Part shown: positions 32,568-44,536 of the stretch, in pieces
How the letters are laid out: every line of letters starts with the position of its first letter
Position numbering within the stretch: the first letter of the stretch is position 1
Source: Myotis daubentonii
Taxonomy: Eukaryota > Chordata > Mammalia > Chiroptera > Vespertilionidae
DNA: 64,000 nucleotides
Assembly (NCBI RefSeq): GCF_963259705.1
Contig: NC_081848.1
Span: forward strand, 52,971,408 to 53,035,407
Direction: 5' to 3'
Position numbers and translations under genes: made by a program
The notes under the pieces: generated by a model
What the model was told of the DNA's origin: nothing
Seen by the model: only the letters and a program-made list of their open reading frames with translations
Database searches by the model: none

Positions 32568-33777
32568 TTGTTTGTTTTTTAATATACTTTTTATTATTGA
32601 TAATCTTACAGATTTTCTCTCCCCCCTCCCCCATTCTCCTAGTCCCTATTCCCCCCAGGTCTTCACTGCCCTATTGTCTGTGTCCATGGGCTGTGCATAT
32701 AAGTATAAAAGTTCTTCGGTTTTTCTCTTCTCGTCCCCCCTCCCCCACACCGAGGTATGCCAGTCTGTTCCATGTCTCCATGCTTCGGGTCTTATTTTGT
32801 TGGTCAGTTCATTTTGTTCATTAGATTCCACAAATAAGTGAGATCATGTGATATTTGTCTTATTTCACTCAGCATAATATTTTCCAGGTCTATCCATGCT
32901 GTCCCAAAAGAGATCCCTCTTTTTTATGGCTGCATAGTATTCCATGTAAATGTCCCACAGCTTTTTTATCCACTCATCTACTGATGGGCACTTGGGCTGT
33001 TTCCAAGTCTTAGCTATTGTAAACTGCGCTGCTGTGAACATAGGTATGCATACTAGTATATTCTTTCTGATTGGTGTTTTGGGGGTTTTTAGGATATATT
33101 CCCAGAAATGGGATTGCTGAGTCAAACAGAAGTTCCTTTTTTTATTTTTTGAGGAAACTCCATACTGTTTTCCATAGTGGCTTCACCAATCTGCATTCCC
33201 ACCAGCAGTGAACTAGTGTTCCCTTTTTCCACATCCTCACCAGTGCTTACTGTTTGTTGATATTTTTTTATGATAGCCATTCTGACAGGTGTGGTTTTTT
33301 ATTTGCATTTCTCTGATGATTAGTAATTTTGAGCATTTTTCACGTGTCTCTTGGCAAAATGTCTATTCAGGTCTTCTGCCCATTTTTAAATTGGCTTGGT
33401 TATCTTCTTTTTGTTGAGTTGTATGAGTACTCTATAGAGTAGGGATATTAACCTCTTATCAGATGTATCATTGGCAAATATATTCTCCCATTTAGTGGGT
33501 TCCCTTTTCAATGTGGTGGTCCTTTCTTTTGCTGTGCAGAAGCTTTTTATTTTGATGTGGCCCATTTGTTTATTTTCTCCTTAGTTTCCTTTGCCCTAGG
33601 AGATGTCTCCGTAAACATATTGCTACGTGAGATGCCTGAGTTTTTACTGCCTATGGTTTCTTCTAAGATTTTTATGGTTTCATGTCTTACATTTAAGTCT
33701 TTTATCCACCTTGAGTTTATTCTTGTGTAGGGTGTAAATTGCTGGTCTAGTTTCATCTTTTTGCATGTGTCTGTCCT
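32568..33777 (-). mobile_element. Lineage-type L1, 5'-truncated, antisense, with TSD
   Basis: 1.2 kb from the L1 tail (minus strand ends with a poly-purine stretch at 32568-32582) through the 3' UTR into ORF2. Flanked by 17-bp TSD GAACTCCTACCATTTGT at 32551-32567 and GAATTCCTACCATTTGT at 33778-33794. Minus-strand frames 33547-33756 and 32865-33125 give ORF2 C-terminal motifs ([28 protein letters not shown]). Younger than the L1 at 4.3 or 9.5 kb, judging by intact stretches. Confidence 0.93.
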
Positions 33778-33858
33778 GAATTCCTACCATTTGTACTTCT
33801 GTTTTCCTTTTTAAAAAATGTACATTAGTATTCAAATTTTACCCAAGATTGGAAAAGT

Positions 33859-34080
33859 TGCCGAAACCGGTTTGGCTCAGTGGATAGAGCGTCGTCCTGC
33901 GGACTCAGGGGTCCCGGGTTCGATTCCGGTCAAGGGCATGTGCCTGGGTTGCGGGCACATCTCCAGTGGGAGATGTGCAGGAGGCGGCTGATCGATGTTT
34001 CTCTCTCATCGATGTTTCTGGCTCTCTATCTCTCTCCCTTCCTCTCTGTAAAAAATCAATAAAATATATATATATAAAAA
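33859..34080 (+). repeat. VES SINE, near consensus
   Basis: Sense VES with intact boxes (GGTTTGGCTCAGTGG; GGTTCGATTCC) and TSD AAGATTGGAAAAGT at about 33845-33858 and 34081-34094. Confidence 0.93.
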
Positions 34081-34099
34081 AAGATTGGAAAAGTGGTTT

Positions 34100-34735
34100 A
34101 TGTGGGTGTATAAGAGATGTGCTTTTAAAGTAGATAATAATCCTATGAATTGACTTAACTGATTTTCTTTTCAAGTGCTTGCATAGGAGAATTAAATAAT
34201 GTCAGACTTAAAGCCTTAAATATAAGTATTAAATAGTGAACTTTGATTGTATTATAGATTGTCTCATGATTTCCTTAATGTCTTGTAAAGTTGTACAAAA
34301 GAATGAGATTGAGATCCTTTACTGTAAGGCACATAGATTTATTTCATTTAAATTTTTTTTTTAAATACCAGTTATACATAAGACACTGTGATGCATACAA
34401 ATGATATAAGAAATAGTCTTTGCCTTAGACCATTTACATTCTCAGAGTTAAAATATTTACACACATATCTGTTACTCAAAGCTTTGTATATTAAGTGCCT
34501 TATGCTGAGTACAAACTAAGTGTTTTAGGGTCTGAGAGTGTTATAGAAGTCCATTTGTATCATCAAAAGTATTTGGGTGTGTGATAATAATTTTATGTGT
34601 TCATATGACTGGGCCATGAGGTACCTAGATATTTAATCAAATGTTATTCTTAGTGTTTCTATGAAAGTGTTTTTGGATGAGAGCAACTGAGTAAAGCAGA
34701 TACTGTGAGTGGGTTTCGTTTAATCAGAAGCAGTA
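34100..34735. other. No gene; weak L2-like match
   Basis: Unique DNA. TACATAAGACACTGTGATGC followed by GTCTTTGCCTTAGACCATTTACATTCT at 34.37-34.44 kb is a possible short antisense L2 piece. Confidence 0.4.
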
Positions 34736-34739
34736 GTAA

Positions 34740-35030
34740 AGCTGCTAAGTGAGAGAGAATTCTCTCCTGCCTGAGTGCCTTCGAATTAGGACACCAGCTT
34801 TTTTTCCTATGGACTCAAACTGAAACATTGGCTCTTCCTGGGCCTTGAGCTTGCTGGTGTTCAGGCTTAAACTAAACCATTGGTTCTCTTAGGTTCTCAG
34901 CTTGCTGACTTGCTCTGCAGATCTTCTGACTTGCCATAATTGTGTGAACCAATTCCTTAGAATGTTTCTGCCTATCTGTATATTTTCTGTTATTTCTGTT
35001 TCTCTGGAGAACCTGGACTAGTACAGGGTG
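34740..35030. repeat. Ancient LTR-like repeat (unnamed)
   Basis: GGCTCTTCCTGGGCCTTGAG, CTTGCCATAATTGTGTGAACCAATTCCTTAGAA and TTTCTGTTTCTCTGGAGAACCTGGACTAGTACAG form an order I recall from an old mammalian interspersed repeat, but I cannot give a firm family. Confidence 0.4.
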
Positions 35031-35034
35031 ATTC

Positions 35035-36240
35035 AGAAAGATATGGAGGAGGAGGAATTAAAACCACAGGCTAACCCATTGTAAAAGCAGGATTTCACTA
35101 GGTAGAGATGGTAAAGAAAAACACTACAGGCAGAGGAAATAGCACATGTGATGAGAGCAGTCTGGCTGGAGGTCAGGAGTTTCCCACTGTTCTTTTGCTG
35201 TTTACGAGTTGTGGGAGAACACCAGTTTTACCACAGCGTGGTTAGTATTGGCTGCTGGTGGTGATGGTGGTAGTGGTGGTGTGTGTGCACCTTTTTTTTA
35301 ATGACTGTAGCAGATTGGTTTATTGGTTAAAGAGGAAGCCTACTTTCTCAGCATTCTAGTTAATCCAGCCTGTGATCATTTGTCATTACTTTGCCCTGCT
35401 GTAGTCCAGGGGAGGTGGTGGTCTGTACGTGTGCATGTTTGCGTGCGTGCGTGTGTGTTTGTATTGTTATTAGTATTGGTCTTGGCAGGTTGCAAAGTGA
35501 ACATGATGGCATTCTTCCTTTGACCTTTTTAAAGGCTTGCTTTTCTATTCATGGATACAAATTACAGAGGTAGAAATGTATATATAGTTTTGAAATTTAC
35601 ATTTATTATTGAGTCCTTGTAAAAGGACTAGTGTAACTTAGAAATGGAATTTAACATTTTATTTAATTTTACTTAATTTGTGAGATAAAAGCTAGTGGCT
35701 AATGTATGGGACAGCACAATTTTAGACCATAAGAAGTTTTGATTTCTTTCTAGCTCTGTGGTGTTGAGAAGATCTGACCAAGCAGAGTTTTCACTCACAT
35801 GGTAAACACATATTTACAACAGGACATAATTTTAAATTTATTTAAATGTTATTGGGGGTTACAGAGGAAATGAATTTTGATATTGCCAAATTTCTAGTAA
35901 GATTAGATATTTATTGGTTATTTATACTCTGCCTGATACCAAATACTATATATGAATGTTAGGAAATGAAACATTAAAATGTAAAATAGTAATAAAAAGG
36001 AAAGTGGAGATTAGTTTGGCAAAAAAATCTATCTGTACCAACTGTCAGAGGAAAAAGATAATTCCAATTAAAAAAATAGCATCTTTGTAGTATAATAAAA
36101 AGACACATGCCATTTTGTCAAGAGAAAAACTTTCCCCAATATGAACTATTAGGAGAAGTTTATTGCATTTTGTAAGGGATGTTTAATAGTATAATGGAGG
36201 GCACTGTTTCATAGTAGTTTTAAAATTAAGGAGACATTTT
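35035..36240. other. No gene or clear repeat
   Basis: Unique DNA with a GT-rich block at 35.27-35.46 kb (GGTGGTGATGGTGGTAGTGG; GTGCGTGCGTGTGTG). Frames there are low complexity. Confidence 0.45.
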
Positions 36241-36259
36241 CGTATTCAAATTGTTTCCC

Positions 36260-36640
36260 TTCACTTCAGCTGCGCTGGCCAGGGCTCTGCTGTTTCTTGG
36301 AGCTATCAGGATTACCTCCAAGTTGAGGGCATTTGCATATGCTGCTGCTTCTGCTTAGAAGGCTCTTCCTCAATATTTTCACATCGTGTGCTCCCTCACT
36401 GCATACCAATTTCTACTCAAATATGACCATTTAAGAGAGGCTTTCCCTGACCATCCTACATAAATAAGCCTCTCTTATGCCTGCCTATCATTCTGCACTC
36501 CCTTAACCCACTTAATTTTTCTTCTTCCACTTATCATGTTTATCTTTCTCCCTCTCTGGAATGCAAAGACTTTGTCATATTCCAGTAGCCTAGAATAATG
36601 CCTCGTGGATAATATGTATGTTCAATGAATGAATATATAA
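36260..36640 (+). repeat. L2 LINE 3' end
   Basis: Sense L2: GAAGGCTCTTCCTCAATATTTTC, CCATTTAAGAGAGGCTTTCCCTGACCATCC, CTTATCATGTTTATCTT and a CAATGAATGAATAT tail. Confidence 0.75.
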
Positions 36641-36731
36641 GTCTAGAGCTCAGGGGAAAGTTCAGTGTAGAAATGTAAATTTAGGAGTCAGTAGCATATA
36701 AATGGCTTTTAAAACCATAAACATGGGTGAC

Positions 36732-36840
36732 AGCCTTGGCGTGGCCAGATGGCTCAATTGGTTGGAACATCATCCGTCACCTGGCACACCAAAAGGTGCG
36801 GGTTCAATCTCAATTGCTATTTCTCTCTTAGGTCGATGTT

Positions 36841-36888
<48 letters not shown>

Positions 36889-36957
36889 CCTCCCTCCCTC
36901 CCTCCCTCTCATCAATAAAAACATATCCCTGGATGAGGATTTAAAAAGAGAGAAGTA
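36732..36957 (+). repeat. VES-type SINE with long CT microsatellite
   Basis: Sense copy of the older subtype (GGCCAGATGGCTCAATTGGTTGG head; GGTTCAATCTC B box; tail ATCCCTGGATGAGGATT). Its pyrimidine tract expanded into (CT)n then (CCCT)n at 36841-36909. Confidence 0.85.
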
Positions 36958-37127
36958 GAAAACTGCTATTAAAAAGGGGGGGGGAATGAAATTATCAAGT
37001 GATAATGTGTAGCTATAGCAGAAAAGAGACCCAAATTAAAGTCTTGCTCTGCTTTACCAATTATACATTAGACTCAGCAAATTAGAAGGAATACCAGAAG
37101 AGATGTATCATTGAAATAAAGAGAGGA

Positions 37128-37343
37128 GCCCTAACCAGTTTGGCTCAGTGGATAGAGTGTTGGCCTGCGGACTGAAAGGTCCCAGGTTCGATTCCGGTCA
37201 AGGGCATGTACCTTGGTTGCAGGCACATCCCCAGTAGGAGGTGTACAGGAGGCAGCTGATCGATGTTTCTATCTCATCGATGTTTCTAACTCTCTATCCC
37301 TCTCCTTTCCTCTCTGTAAAAAAATCAGTAAAATATATTTAAA
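37128..37343 (+). repeat. VES SINE
   Basis: Sense VES (GCCCTAACCAGTTTGGCTCAGTGG) with perfect 15-bp TSD GAAATAAAGAGAGGA at 37113-37127 and 37344-37358. Confidence 0.93.
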
Positions 37344-37359
37344 GAAATAAAGAGAGGAA

Positions 37360-37650
37360 ATGTTCTAAGGATACAGCTGTGTTGAATGATGTTGAGAGGT
37401 TGACCAAAATGAGGTTTGTGAATTCACCTTTGAATTTGGCAAGATGAAGGTTGTTTTGTGGCCTTTAGGAGTTATTTTAGTGGGGTGATTGGGATAGAAA
37501 CCAGATTTTAGTAGAAGAGTGAATGACAGGTCAATAAGTAGAAAGAACTAAACTTCCTTTGAGAAGTTTCGCTATGAAAGGGAACAGAGAGTTGGGTGAT
37601 TATTGAAGGAAGGAAATGAAGTCAAGGGAAGGCTTAAGTGTTTTCCAGAA
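37360..37650. repeat. Ancient unnamed repeat, copy 1
   Basis: Contains TTTGAGAAGTTTCGCTATGAAAGGGAACAGAGAG, alignable to TTTGAGGAATTTCGCTATAAAAGGGAGCAGAGAA at 55.1 kb in the same orientation. Two diverged copies imply an old interspersed family that I cannot name. Confidence 0.45.
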
Positions 37651-37989
37651 TTTTCTGATTTGCGAGTATGTCCATCTTGATTATCTCTTCTTATATTGAG
37701 TTCTATCTGTCATCAGTTAACTAGAGGATTGATCCATAATGCCTTTTTACAAGTGGCTTCCTCCCCAAACCTTCTATCTACTAAAGTGCTCTTTCTTCCT
37801 CCATTTCATTAGAGTCCTTCGCAAATGCTTCCTGTTTCTTTAAATGATAACTCTATGGTAAATTAAATTTTTTCAACTGTTTGCTTTTCCTGATGATTTT
37901 ATTGTGTCGTATAACCATCATAGATAATTTCAAGTGTCAATAACAGTGATAGTAATTGTAATAAGATCCTAATGTATGTTGACATTTAT

Positions 37990-38180
37990 TGTGTACCTGG
38001 GACACTTGAAGAGATTTACATGTATTTATTGAGTTAATAGTCAAAACAACCCTGAGAGACAGGTACTATTATTCTCAACAGAGGACTCAGGGGTATGAGG
38101 TACAGAGAGTTTTAACTAATTTCTTCAAGATTAAACAATTAGTCAGTGTGGCTGTCTTAGCCACTATGCTATTCTGTCTC
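37990..38180 (-). repeat. MIR SINE, antisense
   Basis: ACATTTATTGTGTACCTGGGACAC, CATGTATTTATTGAGTTAATAGTC, CCTGAGAGACAGGTACTATTATT and TAGCCACTATGCTATTCTGTCTC in antisense MIR order; nearly full length. Confidence 0.8.
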
Positions 38181-38184
38181 CACA

Positions 38185-39045
38185 TGAACAAAGCAAATGT
38201 CTCATCTTCCAGTTATGTTAAATAAGTATGCCTTTGGTGAATCATTTTGGTTCTCAAGTACTCTCCCCTTTTATATCTATTATATGAATGTATGTTTTGG
38301 ACTGGGATGTTGGTTAATTTCATTATTTTTACAGTAATCACATTTTAGAGCTAGATGGGGACATTTAATTAAATAATGACTGGAATAAAATTTAAGAATC
38401 AGAAAGAATGTGTTTTCTAAATTGCATTTTCCCCCTTATATCTTTTTTTGGCTTACCTCTGTTGGCTGTGAACTTTAAATTTATTAGTGCTTGTAATGAT
38501 AAGCACTATTTATTCTGTGACTAATTTTACTAATCTTCAAGGCTTACCATTTCCAGCATGTCAGAGTAGCCATGATCAAGTTTACATTTCAATATACTCT
38601 TTTGGATTCATGACATTCCATTTTGACAGTGATAAAAGGCATGCTCTGAGGCCTCATTGAAAAGGAATGTCAGAACTGTTTCTACAAGTTTCTTTCATTT
38701 ATCTAACATGGAAAGGTCTATCAACATCTTACTATAAAATTCATAATATAGGAGAATGTTTTTGTAAGGTTGGTTATTAGTGATATGCTTAACTGGCAAA
38801 GAAAAGTTTTTAGGAATTTAAGTTTTGGAGCTACTTTAGTTTATTTAAATAAATTTTTATGCTTTTGTGAAAGTTACTAACACTTAAAAACTTAATGAAA
38901 ACATTTGTGATACTACAAGTGTGAAGAAATGACAAGAACCTAGATTTAGTCAATACTTTTCATGCTAAGTTATAAAGCATGCCAGAAGCAATGAGCGGTT
39001 GGGGGGTAGGGCTGAGAGGCTGAGAGAAAAGGAAGAGGAAGTAAA
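38185..39045. other. No gene or clear repeat
   Basis: AT-rich unique DNA. Confidence 0.45.
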
Positions 39046-39049
39046 GTTT

Positions 39050-39215
39050 TTGGAGTGCCTATTGTATTCTAGGCAAGGCAGTGATAGGGCTTTTACTTAT
39101 ATTATCTCATTTAAGTCTCACAGAAGTCTTGCCAGGTAGGTGTTATCATTTCCCTATTACAGATGAGGAAACTGATGTTGCAAATGTTGTCTTTAATAGA
39201 AGACCACACAGACAG
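39050..39215 (-). repeat. MIR SINE, antisense
   Basis: CTTATATTATCTCATTTAAGTCTCACAG, CAGGTAGGTGTTATCATTTCC and ACAGATGAGGAAACTGATG. Confidence 0.78.
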
Positions 39216-39747
39216 AACCAGAAATCAAATCTTATTCTGTTTGATACTCAGGCCCAATCTATACACTTCATGGAGTTGTTCTTGGGCCTTTTTAAGCAGA
39301 AAGTTATTCTATAACATAGCAGAATTTTTATGTTTAAATTTTATTCACTGAGCTATTATAAACAAAGACTACTTATAAGATTGCAGGTCTTTTCAAATAT
39401 AAATACAGTATACTGATTTGCATAACAGCCTCACCTATCAGAATGGTATAAAATAAATAAAGTAAAAATTTCAAATGTATGTGACCATTAATATTTTTTC
39501 AAAGCTCAGATACCTTGTACAGCAGTGCGCTAGATCATGCTCACTGCCACATTGAAGATACCCATGAACAACCTCATCTTCACCCCCATTCAGTTCAGTT
39601 ATCTTCTGTGAGAGTTTCTGAGTTAGAGAACCTTCCCTGTTACCTCTGATATATTTTTCAGAGAAGAGCAAGATCAGACATTTCTGAATATATTTTCCCT
39701 AGCATTTACCTTAGAATGGCGAACGGTGCATGCATTATTGACCAATA

Positions 39748-40107
39748 TCCTATATAATAAGAGGGTAATATGCAAATTGACCCTAACAGCAGAACAACTA
39801 GAACGACCGCTGGACCAGTCACTATGAGGCACACTGACCACCTCTTGTTCTCTTTCCCTGGCCGGCAGGCTCAGATCACCTGATGGCCACCCACTGCGGG
39901 GGTGGGGCCGGTGAGCGGGCAGGAACAGCTGACCTCTAGGTCCCTTCCCCGGGCCATCAGGCACTGATCACCCGATGGTGAATGGGGAACCGGGGGTGGA
40001 TGGTGGTAGGGGGCAGGGCCAGCTGTGAGCAGTTGGGAAAGATGGCCCTGATCACAGGCCAGGCCTAGAGACTGTACCTGCGCATGAATTTCATGTGCTG
40101 GGCCTCT
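39748..40107 (+). mobile_element. HeliBat-type Helitron (subfamily D)
   Basis: Starts TCCTATATAATAAGAGGG after host A; the 3' hairpin region GCATGAATTTCATGTGCTGGGCCTCT is present but the terminal CTAG is lost (reads CTCTTGG). The middle (GGCCGGCAGGCTCAGATCACCTGATGG) has no counterpart in the other subfamilies of this window. Confidence 0.85.
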
Positions 40108-40109
40108 CT

Positions 40110-41730
40110 TGGATAAATAAGAAAGCATCTCAATCCTTTTATTGATTAGATTCATAGCTCAATTATTTTAGGAATTAAAAATGATAGTAATGTATGAATC
40201 TGATGGCTATTTAAAATTCATTTGAATATAATGACTTATTTTTATTCTTTTTTGCATTTTATAAAATTTCCAAAGATCCCAGTGATCTCTGACCAAAAGC
40301 AATGAAGTTTTACAAGTTGGCTAGTTGTAGTTCATCAAATTTTTATAATGAGGGATTTTGCTTTAGTGAAAATAAGCCATATTTTCCACTAAAGCCTTTG
40401 CTGTTGCCTTTGCTTACTTTATTTTATCCCATCTTGGTTTCTGAAGTTAACTACTACATAATACCAAGATTTTATAATTTTTAATATTTTAACTTGCAAG
40501 CAAAAAGTTTTGCTGAAATATTTGTAAGACCACACTACTGTGAGATAAATATGATTTGTATTCAGAACTTGACTGATCTAACTTTTAGAACTATATCCAA
40601 TGTATAAAATGTAATGAATCTCTATATGCAAGTACAGAAACAAATTTCAAGTATAATATCATAATCTTTTTTTGCACTTAATGGAGTATTCAGATGCCTG
40701 TGACAAAAGCATAATGCATGACTTAAATGTTTAAATAGATTTTTGAATACTGGTATATAAATTAAGAGTTCTTGGTTGCAAATAATAGAAATCAACTCTG
40801 GCTGTTTTCAGAACTGAAAAAAATTGGACAGAATATTGAGAAGCTCACAGAATCATTGGGAAGGCTGGAAATCTAGGCTCACAAAAAAGACAAGAATAAG
40901 ATTAAGTTAGGCAGCAGAAAAAACCACAGCCAAAATAACAGTACAGCGTCAGCTTGTTGAATACATGCATGGCTGACACCAACAATGAATACTCACTTAT
41001 TATTGTAGCCGATGAATGCCAACTTTGTCACCTCTGCACCTGTTATCTTAGAACCTTGATATTGCTGTCATTAGTTTCCACCTGTCCCCAGAATGGATTC
41101 TCCATTGATTCCCTCTGTTGCACCATTATCCCCCAAATTAAAGCCCTGGGTGGGTGTTTGAGTAGTTAATCTAAGACCATATAATAATGCTGCAACTACA
41201 AGAATGGTTGGGTAGTGAATATATGGCTTTTTTAGGTTGTGTAATGGAAAGTGAGTTATGTGGGCCATCAACACTCACCTGATTGGGAGTTTCTCAAATG
41301 TAGGAAAAGAATTCATATGTTGGGTGGCCAAAAATGGACAGATATCTACTACATTCTCTTTGTTCCTGCACATAATTTCTTTTATGAATTATTATAATAT
41401 ATGATTGCATATGAGAAAAAGGCATACGTGACTTTTAAATTTTAGATTGGGAGACTTGATTGGAGACATGATATTACTCTAAGATGTTCTTTGATGTTTC
41501 AGGTAATTTTTCAACCTTATTCTTAGCTCTTGTTTTAGCAGATTTTATGGAGCGATGGTACTAAACATACTGATACTACTTATATTACCACTTAAACACA
41601 GCCTTCTACTTCTGAAAGAAGTGATTTCCCTTAGGTATAGCCTCACTTTTTACCTGGTTTGGATAATAGGTTCTGAAAGTATAATGGGAAGAGCAAAAAC
41701 TTTAGAGACAGATTTGGGATGTGACCCCTG
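40110..41730. other. No gene; possible old repeat at 40.76-41.36 kb
   Basis: Unique, AT-rich. From TTCTTGGTTGCAAATAATAGAAATCAACTCTGGC (40.77 kb) to GGACAGATATCTACTACATTC (41.36 kb) the order resembles a common old mammalian DNA-transposon-like repeat that I cannot name. Frames there are short and unmatched. Confidence 0.4.
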
Positions 41731-41734
41731 TCAC

Positions 41735-41825
41735 TCTATCTATTGGCATCTAACATTTACTGTTATTCCCATTTTAGTCATGAGAAAACTGAACCATAGA
41801 GAGGTTAAGTAGCTCAAGAATTTTT
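41735..41825 (-). repeat. MIR fragment, antisense
   Basis: TGTTATTCCCATTTTAGTCATGAGAAAACTGAACCATAGAGAGGTTAAGTAG. Confidence 0.65.
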
Positions 41826-42364
41826 TGTTAAACATGAAAACTCCAGAGAAATTAAGTAATTTTGTCCTTTTTTCTCAATGTGGAATAGATATTTTTATTG
41901 TGTCTCAAGCAGTGGGTGTCTAATTTTTAATTTATATACAGTACAGATAATCATGTTAGATCAGGTTGTATCAGTTCCCTGTGTTTTGAGTTTAGAATTT
42001 TGTTCATATTCTAAATAATAACTATTGCTTATCCCTCAACGGTATGATTTTACATTTGTTTAATATTTTAACATTTTAAAGTATTTTACTTTGAATTTAT
42101 GCTTATAACATCCCTGTATGTCAATTTTATAGATGTGAAAACTGAGGTATATCAAGTTAAAATGACTTTAAAATCAATCTTCTAAATAGTGATTATGTAC
42201 TTTAAGACTTTTGGTATATAACTGAGTCTGAGCATGTTGGTTTATATTTTTTTTATAATGTACTATTGTTTATTACTTTTTTTAAAAGTAGATATGCAAT
42301 AATGTTTTTAGCTATCTGACTGTAATTTAATTCCCATAGAGAAAATGCCCCCATTAGGTTTATG

Positions 42365-42640
42365 TGCTAATAGGAGGAGTCAGAAAATAAATGTAAAAAA
42401 TAATGGCCAGTTGTTGATAAGTAAGTGCTAAGTAGAAAAATTGAGCAGGAAAGGGTAAAAGGGAGTTCTGGGGGGGGGGGGGGGGGTTGGGGAAGAGGAG
42501 TTGTAATTTTAAAGAGGGTTTTTGAGGAAGGAGATATTCAGATATCTTAGAGAACATTATAGCAGAGAGAACAGCAAGGGCAAAAGCCCTGAGATTAGAG
42601 TGTGTCTGACATGTTCAAGTTGAGGCAGGGAAGACAGTAT
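42365..42640 (-). repeat. L2 LINE fragment, antisense
   Basis: GAGAACAGCAAGGGCAAAAGCCCTGAGATTAGAGTG is a typical antisense L2 segment; the AAATAAATGTAAAAAATAATGG start fits as well. A 17-G run lies at 42470-42486. Confidence 0.65.
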
Positions 42641-42660
42641 GTCAGAGCTGGGTGGAAACA

Positions 42661-42872
42661 GCCTGGCCAGTGTGGCTCAGTGGTTGAGTGTCTACCTATG
42701 AACCAGGAGGTCACAGTTGGATTCCCGGTCAGAGCACATGCCCAGATTGTGGGCTCAATCTCCAGTGTGAGGCGTGCAGGAGGCAGCCGATCAATGATGC
42801 TTTCTCATCATTGATGTTCCGCCCCCCACCCCCCAGCTTCCTCTTTAAAATCAAATTACATATTTAAGAAAA
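42661..42872 (+). repeat. VES SINE
   Basis: Sense VES (GCCTGGCCAGTGTGGCTCAGTGG; CCTATGAACCAGGAGGTCACAG) with a C-rich replacement of its CT block. TSD AGCTGGGTGGAAACA / AGCTGGGGAAGCA. Confidence 0.88.
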
Positions 42873-43140
42873 GCTGGGGAAGCAGAGGGTCTAGTAAAAG
42901 GAAATGAGGAAAAAAAACACTAAAAAATCTTACGAAAGTATGATTCCCTCCACCCCCCCTTAAGTCAAGATTGCATACTGATACCTAATTACTGACTGTT
43001 TGAATTGTTAATCACATGTGTCAGGGGATGGCATTTGAACAACTGTATTTTACTGGGCAACTAGATTGAGGACGATATGCTCTGGACTAGTTCAATATGA
43101 AGAAGAGACCACAATAAATATACTTTGAGAAACTACTTTT

Positions 43141-43473
43141 TAATTTTATTTATTTATTTTTTGTTGTTGTTAATCCTCACCCAAGGATATTTTTTTTCAT
43201 TGACTTTTGTAGAGAGAGTGGAAGGGAGGAAAGGAGAGGAAGAAAGGGGGAGGGAGGGAGAGCCAGAGAGAGAGGGAAAGAGAGAGAGGGAGAGGGAGAG
43301 GGAGAGAGAGAGAAACATCAATGTGAGAGAGACACATGATTGTTGCCTCCCATGTGGGCCCTGACCAGGGATCAAACCTGCAACCCAGTTATGTGCTCTT
43401 GACTGGGAATCGTACCTGCAACCCTTCTGTGCACAGGCCAACACTCTAACCACTGAACCACACCATCCAAGGC
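43141..43473 (-). repeat. Older VES-type SINE with expanded GA tract, antisense
   Basis: Minus-strand copy (head GCCTTGGATGGTGTGGTTCAGTGG; tail ATCCTTGGGTGAGGATT) with a 120-bp GGGAGA/GAGAGA tract. TSD GAGAAACTACTT (about 43128) / GAGGAACTACTT (43474). The right TSD was later reused by an L1. Confidence 0.85.
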
Positions 43474-43483
43474 GAGGAACTAC

Positions 43484-43485
<2 letters not shown>

Positions 43486-43519
<34 letters not shown>

Positions 43520-43658
43520 TTGTTTTATTGCTTAAAGTATTACAAAGGGTATTACATATGTGTCCTTCCCCCCTCCCCCCGCCCTTGACAATCCCCTGGC
43601 CTCCCCTACCCCCAAGTGTCTTTTGTCCATTGGTTATGCTTATATGCATGCATACAAG
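43486..43658 (-). mobile_element. L1 3'-end fragment, about 173 bp, antisense
   Basis: Minus strand starts CTTGTATGCATGCATATAAGC and ends AATACTTTAAGCAATAAAACAATT plus an (AAAT)n tail. TSD GAGGAACTACTT (43474-43485) / GAGGAACTACAT (43659-43670). Reads as an L1 3' UTR piece. Its 5' end matches that of 45452-45615. Confidence 0.85.
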
Positions 43659-43936
43659 GAGGAACTACATTTTTAATATATAATTTTGGAGGACTTCTTA
43701 GTGTCATTTTCCATGGTTAGATAACACTGAGAGGAAAATAGTCTGTAATAAAATACAACTGTTCAAGGTAACTTACTAGAGCTTCTGTTTGACAAATCAG
43801 AACAATTTAAAATGTCAGGATAGAATTGTATATCTGCTTTGCCTTGCATAAAATACTGATCTTTAGATTTTTGTTTTGTGCAGCTTTATAAAGACCTAAT
43901 GAAACTGTTTTAATTCCCATTATTCAGACACACCTA

Positions 43937-44305
43937 TCCTATATAAAAGAAGCCTATTTAATATGCTAAGTGTCTGGTTGTCCGTTCAACCAATCAAAGC
44001 GTAATATGCTAATGATATGCTAAGGTTGCTCAACCGCTCGCTATGACGTGCACTGACCACCAGGGGGTAGATGCTCTAATGGGTAGGTTAGCTTGCTCCT
44101 GGGGTCCAGCCAATTGGGATGGAGTGAGACAGGCTGGACACGCCCTGGAGCCCTCCTGCAGTCCCTTCCCACTGGCAACCTCCCACGTCCCTGCCCGGCA
44201 CCAGTCGTGCATCGGTGGGATCCCTTGGCCTGGCCTGCGCCCTCTCGCAATCCGGGCTGAGGGACCCTCCCTTAAGTGCATGAATTTTGTGCACCGGGCC
44301 TTTAG
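43937..44305 (+). mobile_element. HeliBat-type Helitron (subfamily C)
   Basis: TCCTATATAAAAGAAGCC after host A to CCGGGCCTTTAG before T; terminal CTAG changed to TTAG. Sense-strand relative of 6549-6970 and 19684-20103. Confidence 0.9.
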
Positions 44306-44536
44306 TATTCTTAATATTTTAAAATATACATCATGAAAATCTCATTTTGGCAAATTAACATACTTATTTTGGGATAGTAGTATGTATTATTGCTTTTTCA
44401 AAATGACAATATGAAAAAAATTTAGATTCCTCTTTCTAAGATACTTGAACATCTTAATTTTTATTTATTAGGTTATGTTTCACTAATATTTGTCAAGAAG
44501 GAGTTACAATGAGGAACTTACCAGGATTCTCTAGAG

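Noticed and set aside
36841..36909. Polypyrimidine tract with splice acceptor
   Set aside because: It is the expanded CT block of a VES SINE; no exon-like sequence follows.
42470..42486. 17-G run as a G-quadruplex or regulatory site
   Set aside because: Single uninterrupted homopolymer in an L2-like region; could be slippage or assembly error. The 15-G run at 19715 lies in a Helitron and is equally uninformative.
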